A stretch of 64,000 bases of DNA from Hofstenia miamia (Eukaryota; Xenacoelomorpha; Acoela): NCBI GenBank assembly GCA_004352715.1, contig SCFE01000043.1, forward strand, positions 978,017 through 1,042,016, in the 5' to 3' direction. Shown piece by piece: positions 23,255-35,752 of this stretch; position 1 is the first letter of the stretch; every line of letters starts with the position of its first letter. Under the pieces are notes generated by a model. That model made no database searches. It was not told the DNA's origin and worked only from the letters and a program-made list of their open reading frames with translations. A program made the translations under genes and the position numbers.

Positions 23255-24946
23255 AATTAGAGGAAATGAAATATTAGTTGTACGAACTATGAGTACGTTG
23301 TCGTAGTGATTTGCACAATTGGAATTAAAACAGGTTGCGGTGGCATAAAAATGATGCAACTAACCTATTTTTTCAAATTGAAAATATGTTTATGTGCTCA
23401 TTTTATATAGTTTAGTCCAACATATTTAAGATATTATTAAAATTAAATATTGAGTTGTTTATTGTGCCATCTATGTGGAGAATAACTTATTTTACCTTGG
23501 TTTTTTTTAAAAAGTCATTTCTACGATATGAAATCTAAAATGAACATATTAGAACTTTTTAATTGATGCTTACATGGTTAATTAAGGATCTATGCTATTA
23601 ATTAAAGATATTCCCACTGTATTTTCTGAAAAACTGTTTCTGAATTAATGTTAATAGAACTAACACTGTACATTTTCATTGTAATTTGACATTATTTCAT
23701 ACTTCAGGAAAAGTGTAGAGCTTCTAGTAAAAAATGCATAATGCAATGAATGGCAATGAATTTTTTCTCTCTGTCTTGGTAATATTTTACATGAGAACTA
23801 TACCACATTTATCTACTAAGGGTATACCATAAACTGTAAAATCTTCAAAGTATGATTATCCTTGTGGAAATATTGTCATTATTGATTCGGTAAAGTCAAA
23901 TTTAATTGCTTATTTATCAGAAGGTTGCTTGAGTATGATTTTGTGAGTATTGGCCAAACAGCCTTGAAATACTTAATTGAAATGTGTTTTAAATTTTATT
24001 GCAATTGTTGATTTAATTGCAGATCTAATTGAATATATTTACTTGACAAACATTCTGAAGTGGGTTCTGTAAAGAAATAATTGTTGTGGGAAATTACAAC
24101 GCAACGTCTTAGCTAAATAGACATCAGCGGTAGTCTAGTACTGGGATCAGTGATGCTCAGTTAAGGGTCGTTGATAATATCCAAAAGCCGATTTCTGTAA
24201 AAACAATATTTATCTTAATCCTAGATAAGAATTGAATACAATTGTATGTGTTCGTATATATGAGTTAGTTAACTTGACCTCACTGAAAAGAATACCTATT
24301 CTCTCAACACCTAGTCGCATGCTTACCTAAGATTAGCCATGACCTAGCCGTGCTCTGGGGTTGTCCACACTTTGATCATGTTTGAAAAGTTACGATTGAA
24401 CAAGCCCATGTGGTGCAGTTTTGTCTATGAATCACTTCGTAAAAATGTTTTTTGAAATATATTGAAATTTAGATGCCCTTCAAAAGCGTTGAAGTTTTTG
24501 CACAAAAATAGAGATCCCTTTTCTAATCATTATAATTTCAAAAATATTTTAGTGTTTTTCAGCATCTTAGCACAAATTATCATGATAAAATGTCTTACGA
24601 GTTTTCAGAAGATCCTTAAGTCAGTGATGACGTTAGCATGGTATTTGGCAAAAGCCCTAAAATCGTTTTTGTAGAATGTTCAATTTTGAATTCCTTTTTT
24701 GTTGAGTTATTCAATTGTGTTTTTCATAAGTTGGTAGAGTTTTGCTAAAATCAATCATTAATAACGACAAATGCACTGCAATAATTAAGTGTTTCAGCAT
24801 AGAGCATCTATTCGAAGAATGTAACCATAGTACTTCTACATGGCTGAAGAAGTAGAGTAAGAATATAAAATTCGAATTACAATGTTATTTGTATGCATTC
24901 AAATTCAATTGATACTTTCAAAAATTTTTCCTACAAGGTCATTACG

Positions 24947-24984
<38 letters not shown>

Positions 24985-26540
24985 GAGTCNNNNNNNNNNN
25001 NNNNNNNNNNNNNNNNNNNNNNNNNNNNNNNNNNNNNNNNNNNNNNNNNNNNNNNNTATATATATATATATATATGTATATGAGTCAGTATGAAATGTAG
25101 ATTAATTATTATATTGTTGAACAGAAGTTGATATTTTTTATCCACACATTTTTACTGAAAACGTACATAGCTTATTAGAATATTTTGCTATGTACCTGTA
25201 TAACACAGTCAGAATACCCCACGCTATCTTTGAAAGTAGCTGTTATTCTAGCTTTGCAGTTTTCTAAGAATCCAAAAGGTTTAGATCCGTTTCTTGACCG
25301 CGGTAAATTTATTGAATAAATCGACATCGATTAAATCATAGTGAAGCTACTCCATAATTACATCTATACCATTAAATGCAATTACAAAGAAACTATACAA
25401 TTAAAACACAAACAATATTCTACAAAATAGGTACTTAACAAGCAGTGAAATACTTTGAAATATATCACACAAATGGTAGTCAGGAGGGAACAAGAATAAA
25501 ACCTTCATGTGGGCGATTGTACATGCATACTTAAACGGTAATGACAACCATCAATATAGTTATGGCAAAAACCAAATTAAGCAGTTTTGTTAACATTACT
25601 GAGAAGTTTAATTTTACAACTATACAGTCCTAGTTAAGCTTCGTTTCCAATATATATATCTTTATTATATCAACAAAGCTTTATTGTCAATTCATTGACA
25701 AACAGCGCATTAAACCTTTTAACGGTAATTGACAACACAGCAAACAGTATGAAAATATTTTTAATAAACACTACACTGCACTCTTTGCATAGCATTGTAA
25801 AATAAGTACATTACATTAACTCAATTCAAACGATATAGAACGTTTTCTGAAGTTAAGAATAACTTACGCTTCTTACATTATACACATTGTAGACTCTCAG
25901 AAAAAACTATTATTTTTCTAGTAAATCAATTCCTTTTTATGAAAGTTGAAACATAATTTGTTATTTTCGTATTTGAAAACTTTTTTGAATTCAATAATGC
26001 TATATAGGAATAATTTTTGGGAATTTAAAACATGGAATCTCAAAGTGTAAAAAAATTAGTAATAATAGTTTAGTAGAAGTTTTTATTTATATTCATTCTT
26101 TTTGAACATTAAAAGATCATAACTAGATATAAATCTCCTATACATTAAACTAGTATGATCTTCAAACAACAACAAATAATCAGAGCCCGCATGCCCGGCC
26201 CGTGCCCCTAGTATAGAAGCGTGCCCGTACAGCTTTGTCCGTGCCCGGTACGGGCCCTACCCCAGTATATATATATATATATATATCGTATCGTGCAAAA
26301 AAATGATACTCTGATAGTATTGCTTTCATTCTCTATCCCGTCAAAACTAGTGATTTTTTAGCAAAGTTTATTAGACAAAAATTGCAGCGCGCTAAATAAG
26401 CATTCTAAGCATTAAGTCAAAACTGTGTTTTCATTTGTGACTTGCAGTTTTGGCGGGTTTTTTTACAACAGAAACTTGAATACCTGTTGCTAAACATAGA
26501 CCTCGATTACTCGCTATGTCAACGTGCAACAATATTCAAT
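23255..26540. other. Intronic AT-rich stretch
   Basis: No gene resemblance. It holds the gap at 24990-25056 and a GC-rich patch at 26185-26262 in which GCCCG and GTGCCCG recur, followed by a TA run at 26265-26286. Confidence 0.6.
24990..25056. other. Assembly gap of 67 N inside a duplicated TA run
   Basis: The sequence TATGTATATGAGTC following a TA run occurs immediately before the gap (24976-24989) and again after it (25073-25086). The two contig ends therefore overlap, and the gap is probably false. Confidence 0.85.
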
Positions 26541-26543
26541 ACT

Positions 26544-26790
26544 TATGCAACATCACACAAATATCAAGAACTACCTACTATATCGGAAATTAAAGAAGAT
26601 TCAAAATGGCGAACACGAAGATCGAAAGCCGGGAAGTGGGCGACCACGAAAAATTAAGAGCAACTTAGCTAGAAAAATTTCTTTAATCGCTCTTCAAAAT
26701 CCTTTCATATATGCAAAGAAAATTGCAAACAGGCTTAAGTCAGAAAATGGCCTGAAAATTAAAGGCATTAGCTGTATGTTCGAATGTCGA
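26544..26790 (+). mobile_element. Tc1-like transposase N-terminal DNA-binding region, remnant
   Basis: The frame encodes GEHEDRKPGSGRPRKI, the GRPR-type AT-hook linker between the two helix-turn-helix halves of Tc1-family transposases. It is followed by ARKISLIALQNPFIYAKKIA and NRLKSENGLKI, the second helix-turn-helix (R..I...A..NP......I...L). The catalytic DDE domain is missing: homology stops where the Penelope-like segment starts. It is a truncated, probably dead copy, or a graft of one element into another. Confidence 0.8.
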
Positions 26791-27233
26791 ACAGATTTTA
26801 TATGCTCGATCCAATTTTTACCATCTTAGAACTAATTGGATATCCTCATAATATTTTACGAAAATATTCAGATCATCTATTTGAAAATGATTACTGCCAA
26901 GAAAACCAGCAATATGTGAAAAATACCAAAAAAGAAACGAAAATTGAAGTATATTTGAAAATACCATATCTAAGTAACCAAGTTGAGAAATTCAAAAACG
27001 GAGTGAGAAATGTGAATACAAAACTAAAAATTACTAAGATCACCCCGATTTTTACATTTTTTAAAACAAAAGATATGGTTAATAACAAAGACAATAGGCC
27101 TATCCCAAAAAACTTAGTTTCATCACTAGTCTACAAATATATATGTGATGATTGCGATAAATCATATATCGGTGAAACTAAGCATTTGAGGTCATCTGAA
27201 TTCAAAAATTTTTACCCATCACCATCAAACTAA
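26784..27233 (+). mobile_element. Penelope-like element, RT C-terminus and GIY-YIG endonuclease, truncated
   Basis: The frame encodes a linker KIPYLSNQVEKF, then RPIPKNLVSSLVYKYICDDC followed by DKSYIGETKHLR. The V-Y-K ... C-D-x-C-x-K-x-Y-I-G-E-T order is diagnostic for the GIY-YIG endonuclease of Penelope-like elements, which nicks target DNA for reverse transcription. The catalytic RT motifs are missing upstream. The frame stops 18 codons after YIGET, well short of the usual domain, so the endonuclease is incomplete. The 3' trailer (27330-27398, containing ACTGACGATGATGGTAACAC) runs into a (TA)n tract at 27399-27423. Confidence 0.85.
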
Positions 27234-27395
27234 GGAAGATCAATTTAAAAATTTATTCTAAGTGTATGTAATAAGATCATTTATATTTAGTGTAGTTTAT
27301 TGTAAATTTATTTACCGCATATTTTGTAAACTGACGATGATGGTAACACATCGAAATCGATATTTAAGATTGTCGTCACATTCAAATAATATAAA

Positions 27396-27398
<3 letters not shown>

Positions 27399-27423
<25 letters not shown>
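27399..27423. repeat. (TA)n microsatellite at the Penelope-like 3' end
   Basis: TA run directly after the presumed 3' trailer of the Penelope-like element. Confidence 0.93.
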
Positions 27424-27427
<4 letters not shown>

Positions 27428-28964
27428 GTAACTTTTAAATATTCATATTATGGGGTTCTTAAGCAGCTTAGAAGACTATTTTTAAATGCCCAAATTCTCT
27501 AATGCCATTTAGTATAATTCTAATGAAAATAAAATTAGATTCCGGTATAGTATATCAAAGAAATAATACTGTTTATATTGCAATACTGCCGGAAAGCTAA
27601 TTCTTTGTGTTCATAGAATGACAATAACGAGTAATTTAAGGGTAAAACCGATTTGTACAAAACAAGCAACGTTTCCTTACTCCTTTAATTATTCTAATTA
27701 ACTAATTTCTGATAGTTGAAATTTGTTTTAATAAATGACATAGTCTACAGATTTTTTAAATTTTTCAATACAACAATTGAAAACTTTGGCTGTTCACCGG
27801 CTTCAATTTTTTTTCGAAACCAAGAGGATACCTTTAGCGCAATTGTAGGAATAATAGGTATACTAATTTTGACTAAATGGGCAGAAGTTAAAGTAAATTG
27901 TTTCCCCAATTATTTATTATTTGACGTCTAATTGATTCTCTCGTGTAAATTATGTCACTAAATGTGTTTTATTAAAAGAAATTATACTTAAAATTATTTT
28001 TAACGCCGGTGAAATATTACTTTAATCAAAGATTGAAAAAGGGCCATGCGGGTGGACAATAAACTAATAAGCAACATACTTAGGCATGGAATACGCATTG
28101 AATATATTTGATTCCATTGCATTATATATTCTATCATGTAAACGATAGATTTATCAATACTTTTATGTAGTTCATTCCAGCAAAACATTTTTAATGAAAT
28201 AGGTTAATCAAAAATTGAGATTTGAATAACTACATATGCAAAATTTTAAGTATGTTTTGTTCATATTTTTTATGTAAGTACTCTCCAGTAGTATTAAAAC
28301 ATGCTTACGCTGATTTAAGCATTGTCTTATAGCATCAATTTCTGAATTACGCAAATTCAAAATATGAAATTAGAAAACAAATTTCTAGAAACGCTTAAAT
28401 ATCAAATAAGACAAGTAAATATTAAGTACAAAAACATGCAAATAATTAGTTTTAATGTTAGTTGATGAAAAATATTGTAAAGTTAATTTATCTCCAACTT
28501 GTTTTAAAGAAAACAAGTTTTTGAGTAGTTCCCATTTGTACTATCAGAACCTTGGAAGTTCATTTTACAGAAAACGGGAAATTGCTTTCTAGGTTTTTTC
28601 GGTTTACGGCCCATTTAAAGCAACAATTACTCGGTTTAATTGCTAAATACATCTTGTATTGAATTAGTTCACAGCAAGTTACGGAAGCGTGTTTATACAT
28701 TCAATATGCAAAAATATTAAATTTGCAATATAACGATTTCATAAAAGTTTTTGCTCGCATTTTTCAATTGCGCACAATTTGAATTATGTTCAATCGTTTA
28801 CTAAAAGATGGGCATAAACAATTTTAAAAATAAGTTTTCTTGTGATATAATATATTTGTCGCAGTCAAAATCTTGTGTTTATATATTTGGAGCACTAAAC
28901 ATTTTTTTGGGAAATTTGCTCCATTGATATTTTCAAGTTTGTTAGCAGTCAATGATTATATTGA
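27424..28964. other. Intronic AT-rich stretch
   Basis: No convincing gene. The open frame at 27716-27931 has one hydrophobic segment (AIVGIIGILIL) but no family resemblance and weak composition support. Confidence 0.55.
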
Positions 28965-29885
28965 CCTTAAACAGCCTGGGAATTTTTGGAAAAATTTCTT
29001 GAGGCAACTAAATATATTCGATTTTTAACTTTGCGCACAACGTGCCAGGACTGGACTGGAGTAGTATATTTATAGAAAACAAAATACCTGAGGTTAGCTG
29101 TTGCTTCCATGGGCTTTAGACCTCCTGTTTACCAAAACATTAGAAATTGTGAAAATCTTAAAAAATTTTAAAAATTGGAATTTCCAATAAAAATCGTGAC
29201 CTTTCTAAGTACTTCAACGACAGAAATACATTTTTTACAAATTTGCAAGAGTATGTTTGTGCACACTTACCTATAGCTATGTCCATGTCTGTCTCAGTTT
29301 TCCAAATTTCATAATTTTCTTAGAGAAATTCCTTTATAAAGGACAGGATGTTTAACCTTAAACAGCCTAGCCTTCCTTTTAAAGGACAAACCGTTTTTCC
29401 ACATTTAGAAAGAATTTTTTATAAGCCTATTTCCAAATTTGAAAATTTTGAGGCATGGGTAGGTCTATTGAGGAACATACTTTAATGCAATGTTGTGTTG
29501 AAAACTTCCATCAAAGCTTATTGCTGTGGCAAAGGTTGTTGAAAAGATTAACAAGTTTTCTTAGAAATTTTTGAAAAAGATATAAATTGTCTCCATACCT
29601 AGTGTTCATGTATATAAAAGGTTTTCACTGTTTTTTGATATGTGCAAAGATATTCCAAACCCATTGAGGCGTGCCTTGCACAAAGTCAGAGGTCGCGCGG
29701 CCGAAGGCACACCTCGATGAGACAGAACCAGCACACGGATTTAAAGCAAAAAAGAAAGAATGGACTCTCCTCTATTATGGGGTGCTTTCAGTTTGAGCAC
29801 ACCATTAATAGTTTTGGAGCTACAGGTGTTTAAGATTTTTTATAGGATCATGAAAATTTTTTGAAAATCCCCAGGCTGTTTAAGG
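28965..29885 (+). mobile_element. DNA element with CCTTAAACAGCCTGGG terminal repeats and mariner-like remnant
   Basis: The left end CCTTAAACAGCCTGGGAATTTT and the reverse complement of the right end (CCTTAAACAGCCTGGGGATTTT) match for over 30 bases. TTGA lies just outside both ends (28961-28964 and 29886-29889). An extra internal copy of the end motif at 29356-29372 suggests nesting or a shorter inner element. Near the right end, 29642-29833 reads KPIEACLAQSQRS and SSIMGCFQF, which resembles the mariner/Tc1 segment at 34485-34560 and the WGCFS motif. No intact transposase is present. Related fragments lie at 8575, 16311, 18612 and 34400. Confidence 0.65.
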
Positions 29886-29889
29886 TTGA

Positions 29890-31785
29890 TTCTAACTGTT
29901 AACAATTTACCCAAGTTAGAACTTTGAAATTCTTCAGTAAAACGATGCCTACACAACGTATTGCTATAAGCAAACAATATAAATGATTAAATACAAAGAA
30001 GATTATAAATATAATTCGTTAGAAATTCGGTTTGTGAAATGAACTTCACTGACCTTATAATTTTCAAATATTTTACTCATGGGCAGTGTAGAACCACCTT
30101 GGTACAAAGCTAAAATATTGCACAAGCAATATTGTAATAAAGTTTGTCCATTTCCCTGTCAACCAATGGTAATGGTAATATTTGTTATAGTAATGAGAAT
30201 TGTTTCGTTCCAAGAGTTACGTCCTTAACTAGTGACCATGCAATCACGTGCAAGTTAAAAAAGTTTAGTGATGAATTTGGAACCTTTGATCAAAGCAAAT
30301 TTTTACACAAATTTAGGAAAACTGAAGAACAAATTTTCATTTTTAGAGATGTTTTTAATGGCTATCTTTAAAAATAGTGTCGGTTGTTGAAATTGATTTT
30401 TGAGCACACCAAGTAATTAATCAATACAGTCACGCACAGTAATCATTACTTGCAGACAATATCCTGTCACTCTGCATTTCATTCACTAAGACACCGTCAG
30501 TTAAAGATTAAATGTGTGAGAGTATGCATGGATGGCTCTCATTTTTTTGGGCATACTTCAAGTAAATATGAATTTTCGTTCTAAAATTTTAAGAAATAAA
30601 TGAAGATAATTTACTTGAAATCCGATACATAATAAAATAATTGATAGTGACAGCACCCTTTCAATCATTTACTGGTTTCAAAGCACATCATATGTTTGTA
30701 AGTCTTGATAATGCATTAACGTGAGTGACTTTTCTTAAGCAGTTAATAGCTGCAAATGATTAAATAATAGTGCTCTATTTTTTAAGACTAACTTAAAAAA
30801 CATTTTTCGTTATTGAATATCTTACCCCTACGTACACGTACATTAGGGCTGGATATCTATCTACAGGACCCATACTGATCTACAAGTCGGTTCATTTCCG
30901 TCGGGTTGCGATGGTTTAGAAAATGATCAAAGATGGATTGGGCTTAGGGTATTTAAAAAATGTAATTTTCTTTAAACTAGTCTTAGAACTTAGGTTAGAA
31001 TTGAGATCTTTATGCTCACTGCTGTGACAAAGCCCTAAATTTTTGGAAGCAAGTGTTCAAACCATTAACGAGATTGAATAAAACTTTACTTATACTCTAA
31101 TTTGACTTGACTATACTTCAAAGATTAAAAAAAATTTGAGTTAGCTTAGGTGAATTTTTGGTGACCTTATTCCAGCTTTGATGTGTGCATGCATTTTGCG
31201 AAGTATAATTTTGATAGTTATTACAAGTGGGTATTATTCCGATTTCTGGAAATTTTCTCTTTCTCGCTGTTAGTTCTTAGGTTTATTTTAAGCAACTAAA
31301 GATTGAAAATATGCTTCCGAATCATATTAATTTTTCTCTATTTAAAACATAATAGACCAAAAGTAAAAGTGCATGAAATTGAATTGTATGACGTCATCAC
31401 AATAAACATTGTGTTATTAAATTAATTTTGATTTTGGTAAAGGGATACATTTCGATAAATTCAAATCTTATTTTAAAGATGTAAACGTGTGAACGAATAA
31501 ATGCATATAAAACTGAATATTGACATTTATATTTGAGAAAGTACTAACATTTGTAGTATATATTCTTTGTGCAACAGTAGAAGGACAACTTATCTATAGC
31601 TGTGCGTTGTCCCGCCACCATTTCAATTCATTAGTTTCGTGAAGAACAACTAGTTGTCCATATTTAGTTTTCAATTTTAAATCCATAATGAACTCATATA
31701 CATGTAAATAGCTGTTCATAACGTAATGCGGTTAGATAATTGAGAAAATTTAAATTGGCCATTGATCATAATTCTATGTATTTAG
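29890..31785. other. Intronic AT-rich stretch before the TM exon
   Basis: No clear gene. The open frame at 30144-30371 (SLTSDHAITCKLKKF segment) faintly recalls the SDH motif at the end of LINE endonucleases but is too short to call. The stretch ends in the acceptor TTCTATGTATTTAG. Confidence 0.5.
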
Positions 31786-32111
31786 GAACGTTCTCCCGGA
31801 TGACCGTAAGATTTCGGATAGAGCGATATTTGGGTTACTACTTTATGGACAGCTATTTACCAGCTATTCTAATTGTAATTTTATCTTGGATACAATTTTT
31901 TATTAATCGCGCTGCTGTGCCTGCACGCGCTGCCCTTGCTATAATGTGTGTGCTGACAATAACCACACTTACCGTCTCCATCAATTCTCGGACAGCGCGT
32001 CTGTCCAAAGTTAAAGCCTTAGATGTCTACTTCAGTATTTGCTCAACGTTTTGCTTTGCCTCACTTTTGCAGTTTGGTTTGATTTGCTATATGGATACAA
32101 AGCACAGCACG
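31786..32111 (+). CDS. Cys-loop ligand-gated ion channel, TM1-TM3 exon (gene 2)
   Basis: A 326-base exon with a phase-1 acceptor (ag at 31784-31785) and a phase-0 donor (ACG/GTAAAT). It encodes TFSRMTVRFRIERYLGYYFM, TM1 with YLPAILIVILSWIQFF, TM2 starting PARAALAIMCVLTITTL, the linker ARLSKVKALDVYF, TM3 with FASLLQFGLICYM, and nine residues of loop. PAR at -2' to 0' and Leu 9' place it among anion-selective subunits (family knowledge), but Met at 6' is unusual for the pore. It shares intron positions, phases and about half its residues with the exon at 11783-12153; the TM3-TM4 loop here is 15 codons shorter. It joins the ligand-binding exon at 20625-20774 in phase. The ligand is unknown. Confidence 0.92.
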
Positions 32112-34400
32112 GTAAATAATTTTCTGTCGTATTGATTAACATGTACAGTATATTAGTAGTGTTAATATACAATCAATTGCAACACTTAACATTCTTAGTA
32201 ATGTGTAATCAAAGTATTTACCAAGTAGTACAATTTTGTGATTTTCCATAAATTTGTTAAATTTTTACTAGTGATTTTCTAGGTTCATGAGGTATATGTT
32301 ATGCATAAGCGTTGTAAAATTAAACAAAAACGGAAATGACTGTCAATGTCAAATACAAAACATGATGGCCTACTGTTTTGAAAAAAAAAGTACATTAAAG
32401 AAAACAACATATATTTTATTCATAATTTTTGCATGTCTTCTCAATTATCCAAACATTTTGGGCTGTCGATGCTCCAAATTTCCGGATATAGTATTTACTA
32501 CCAAATTGTACTTGGCAAAATTTGGAATGACAAGAGTCCAACTTTTACTCTTTTATTAATTTCTTGAGAAACTGACCTTTTCTGACAAAATGATTGCCGT
32601 CTTTTACATTACATTGATACAATAAATCAGATTTCTATAATTGCTTTGCTTGGCGACTCTTCCAAGAGACATTGAATCTGGTGAACGGTGCCATCAGGCG
32701 CGCACCCGGCCCTTTCGAGGCCAGGATTAAATGAATGAGAATTTAGGCTCTTACAAATTACATTTTTGCTACTGCAGATAAAGTATAACTTCCTTTCATG
32801 ATGTTTTGGAAGTGCCAACCTTTTAAAAATAGGCACATATTTCGAAGAAGTAGCTTGGAAAGAGTTACCTATAAAAAGGCAATTAAATAGAACCAAAACA
32901 AAAAATAAATGAAATTGTGAGTATCAAAATACCTGAAAAAATAAATTTCAAATTTTATTCAGTTCATTGGATTTTTATGGGAGTCTCAAATTATATACAT
33001 TTGTTTGGCATACATCCTGCCCGCTTTGTCGGCCCGGCTCGCAAATTTTTGTTTTTGCCTATACCCGGCACCGTTCATCCAGACCCACAGACATTTACAA
33101 CTCGCCTGGTGAAATTTCTCAGTTTAGTTTCAGGTTTTGCATAGTTCTTACTATAAATTGTTCAGAGGTCTTTCTGAACATACAAAAACATTTGTCAGAC
33201 AAGTGCCAGAGTCCTACCCAAGAGAATATTTAAATTATTCTAAAACGGCAATAAATTCGGATTAATATTTTAGGTTGTTATATTGATCTAAATGCTTAAC
33301 ACAACCTTTTCAGAATACCCTTTTTGGGTACTTTCCCGACCTTTCTGGGAAAAAATAAATCACATAGAGGGTGCTTCGAATGCCTAAACTGTTCACCTCT
33401 TTTCCAAGCCCAACTAATATACTGAAACGACGTCTTCGAGGAATACTATAAACAAAACGATCAACAATACAATTAGCAATTTTAAGCTTAACGTATAAAT
33501 TAGAATTGGTATGAAATTGAAATTTTGTTAAATTGATATTTCTCGTGTTATTTGGCATAAATTAACTGCTCGAAGCATCAGCGTTTTTAATAAGAATACT
33601 TCCTGGACCGAGATATTTTTCTTGAAGATTTGTTAAAAGATAAACAATGAAACGAATCAATACTGCAAAACATAATACAGTATTTTCCGGCATATTTACT
33701 GAATTAAGCTAATGAATTTTTTGGAACATAGACATATTTTTACTGTTCTTTGTTTGATTGCATAAATTAAAAATAGCTATTAATTTTTTTGAAATATTAT
33801 ATTAAAGACGAATTGCTGTCGATGAACAATCCAGTCTTTTTTTAGAAACGTTGCTCAGTGAGATGTAATAAACAAATTCTCAATTACTGAAAAATAAAAA
33901 ATGATTTAATTGAAGCCGATATTCAAAGACATAATAAACTCATGTCCGGAACTTTTCTTTGTCAATACAAAAGTTTACCCTCGTGGAAATCGGAAAAATT
34001 TACGCTCAAAGAGTGATGAAGCAATGTAAAGTTTTAGTCAATTTTAAAATTCCCTTTTATCTCAATGTTTTGTAAAACGTATTTAAAAATGTCTACCATT
34101 CTTTTTAATTAATTACTGTCTAGAAAATATAGCCTAACCATTAACACTCGTTGATGTTTGTTTTAATACCAGTTTAACCCTATTTCTACTAGTGTTAATT
34201 TTAAGTAACAAATCGATTTGTCCACAGTTCTATCCATCCTGTTAGGAAATATTGCAAGTCTTTTACATAGACACATCTATTGGTTTGCGCCCGCGCATAC
34301 AATAACGAAGATTTGCGCTAAAACATATTCTTGTCCTTGAAGTGCATGCTAATAAGTTTTATTTTCCATGCAAAATCCTATTTGTAAAAATATTCAAATT
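32112..34400. other. Probable intron of channel gene 2
   Basis: No TM3-TM4 loop exon could be recognised. A GC-rich patch at 32680-32720 and another at 33015-33110 contain GCCCGG-type words similar to 26185-26262 but no supported gene. Confidence 0.55.
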
Positions 34401-34640
34401 CTTCCCCTACCTAGTGTTCAGATAATGAGGCGGTCTAATGTACATGGGAAGAACAACTACCCTAAAATAATTTTTTCTGAAGAAAAACCATTCGTTCCCT
34501 GTGCACAAAGTCAGAAGTTATCGCGTCTGGGCGTGATAGATCTAGGTCGCGAATTTAAGTCGAAACAGAAAGAGGAGATAATTTTCTATCCTGTGATGCT
34601 TTTAAGTATCTTTATTAGTTCGTGAGTTACACGCGTTTAG
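34400..34640 (+). mobile_element. Mariner-like transposase fragment
   Basis: The frame reads NNYPKIIFSEEKPFVPCAQS, matching the first catalytic block of mariner/Tc1 transposases (xIxFSDEKxF), with the catalytic Asp replaced by Glu. About 40 codons of degraded sequence follow, with PVMLLSIFIS where VMVWG... is expected. The nucleotide sequence aligns with 29593-29860 and 18612-18705. The fragment is inactive and lies in the intron of channel gene 2. Confidence 0.6.
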
Positions 34641-35752
34641 GAATTATTGGGGAAACCATCACAGCTATTGAAAAGACTTACGGTTAAATTGGGTATTCCT
34701 AATTATAATTGCATTAGTCTAGTAATCACAAAAATATAGCAAGAGTCATTAAGGCTTAAAAATTGCTGCTAAAGATGGATAAATTTTAAGATGTTTTATT
34801 TGAAAACAAGAACATAATTTTGAACATTATGCAATTGTTAACAAAATCAAGCATAATATTAAATTTATTGAACATTTCTGGAAGTAAAATAGACTTTCAA
34901 ACCAACAGTTGATTTCAACATATTTAACAGTCAGTGATAAATTGTAAATTAGCTGAAGAATCGTAAGAAAGACAATGTGTGAGAATTTCGATTTTGTACA
35001 ATGCATATCTATTCCATAACTTAGCAAACATACTGTACGCTTAACTCTTATCTAAATTGATGGAATTCATATTGATTATTGTTATATGCGATTGAACATA
35101 TTGAATACTAATAAGAAAAGTGTAAAACAACAGTCAGTTGCATATATTTTGTGTATGTCAAAACAAAGCACTCTATACAACAGACCTCTCCATGAATTAG
35201 ACATTTTGGATCCATTTTAGATGCATGAATAATTACGTATTTTCCAAGTCCACGGATCGATTGTTACTTATATAACAGATGATTAAATGATTAGACATAC
35301 TACAATGGCAAACATACTGATCATTACAGCAAAAATCAATGCTTCTCCACAATCTAGCATAAAACAAATATCTAGCAATTTGGACAATGACAATTAAACT
35401 TTCTATTATCTCAAGAACTTTTTTTTTTCTTATGCATCATGCATGCATTTATATATTTACAAAATTGAATTGAGGAAATTTACAAATTCTAAAATTGATA
35501 TATTTAGAGGAGAATTGTTAAGTATAATTCTTCAGTATCTCAGGAGGCAAATTCTAAGAAAGTTGAAAGAATCGATATTTTCGCTAGATGGCTCTTCCCA
35601 CTCATGTTCATGTTTTCAAACGTCGTGTATTGGTACTATTACTTCAGTACTGAGAACGCCACTCTGGCCATTTAAAACTCAAGCTCTCGACTCTTTCTAT
35701 TATTTGGCTTTATTTGTATAAGTTTATTAAGAATTCACAATTTTTCAAACAA
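34641..35752. other. Intronic AT-rich stretch
   Basis: Nothing recognised. The open frame at 35443-35721 has no family resemblance. Confidence 0.55.

Noticed and set aside
11783-32111. Mutually exclusive exons of a single channel gene
   Set aside because: The ligand-binding exon lies between the two TM exons, so the first TM exon cannot be spliced to it in cis in the normal order.
32627-32896. 89-codon minus-strand frame next to the channel exon
   Set aside because: No membrane segment or TM4 signature; does not fit the channel gene's strand.
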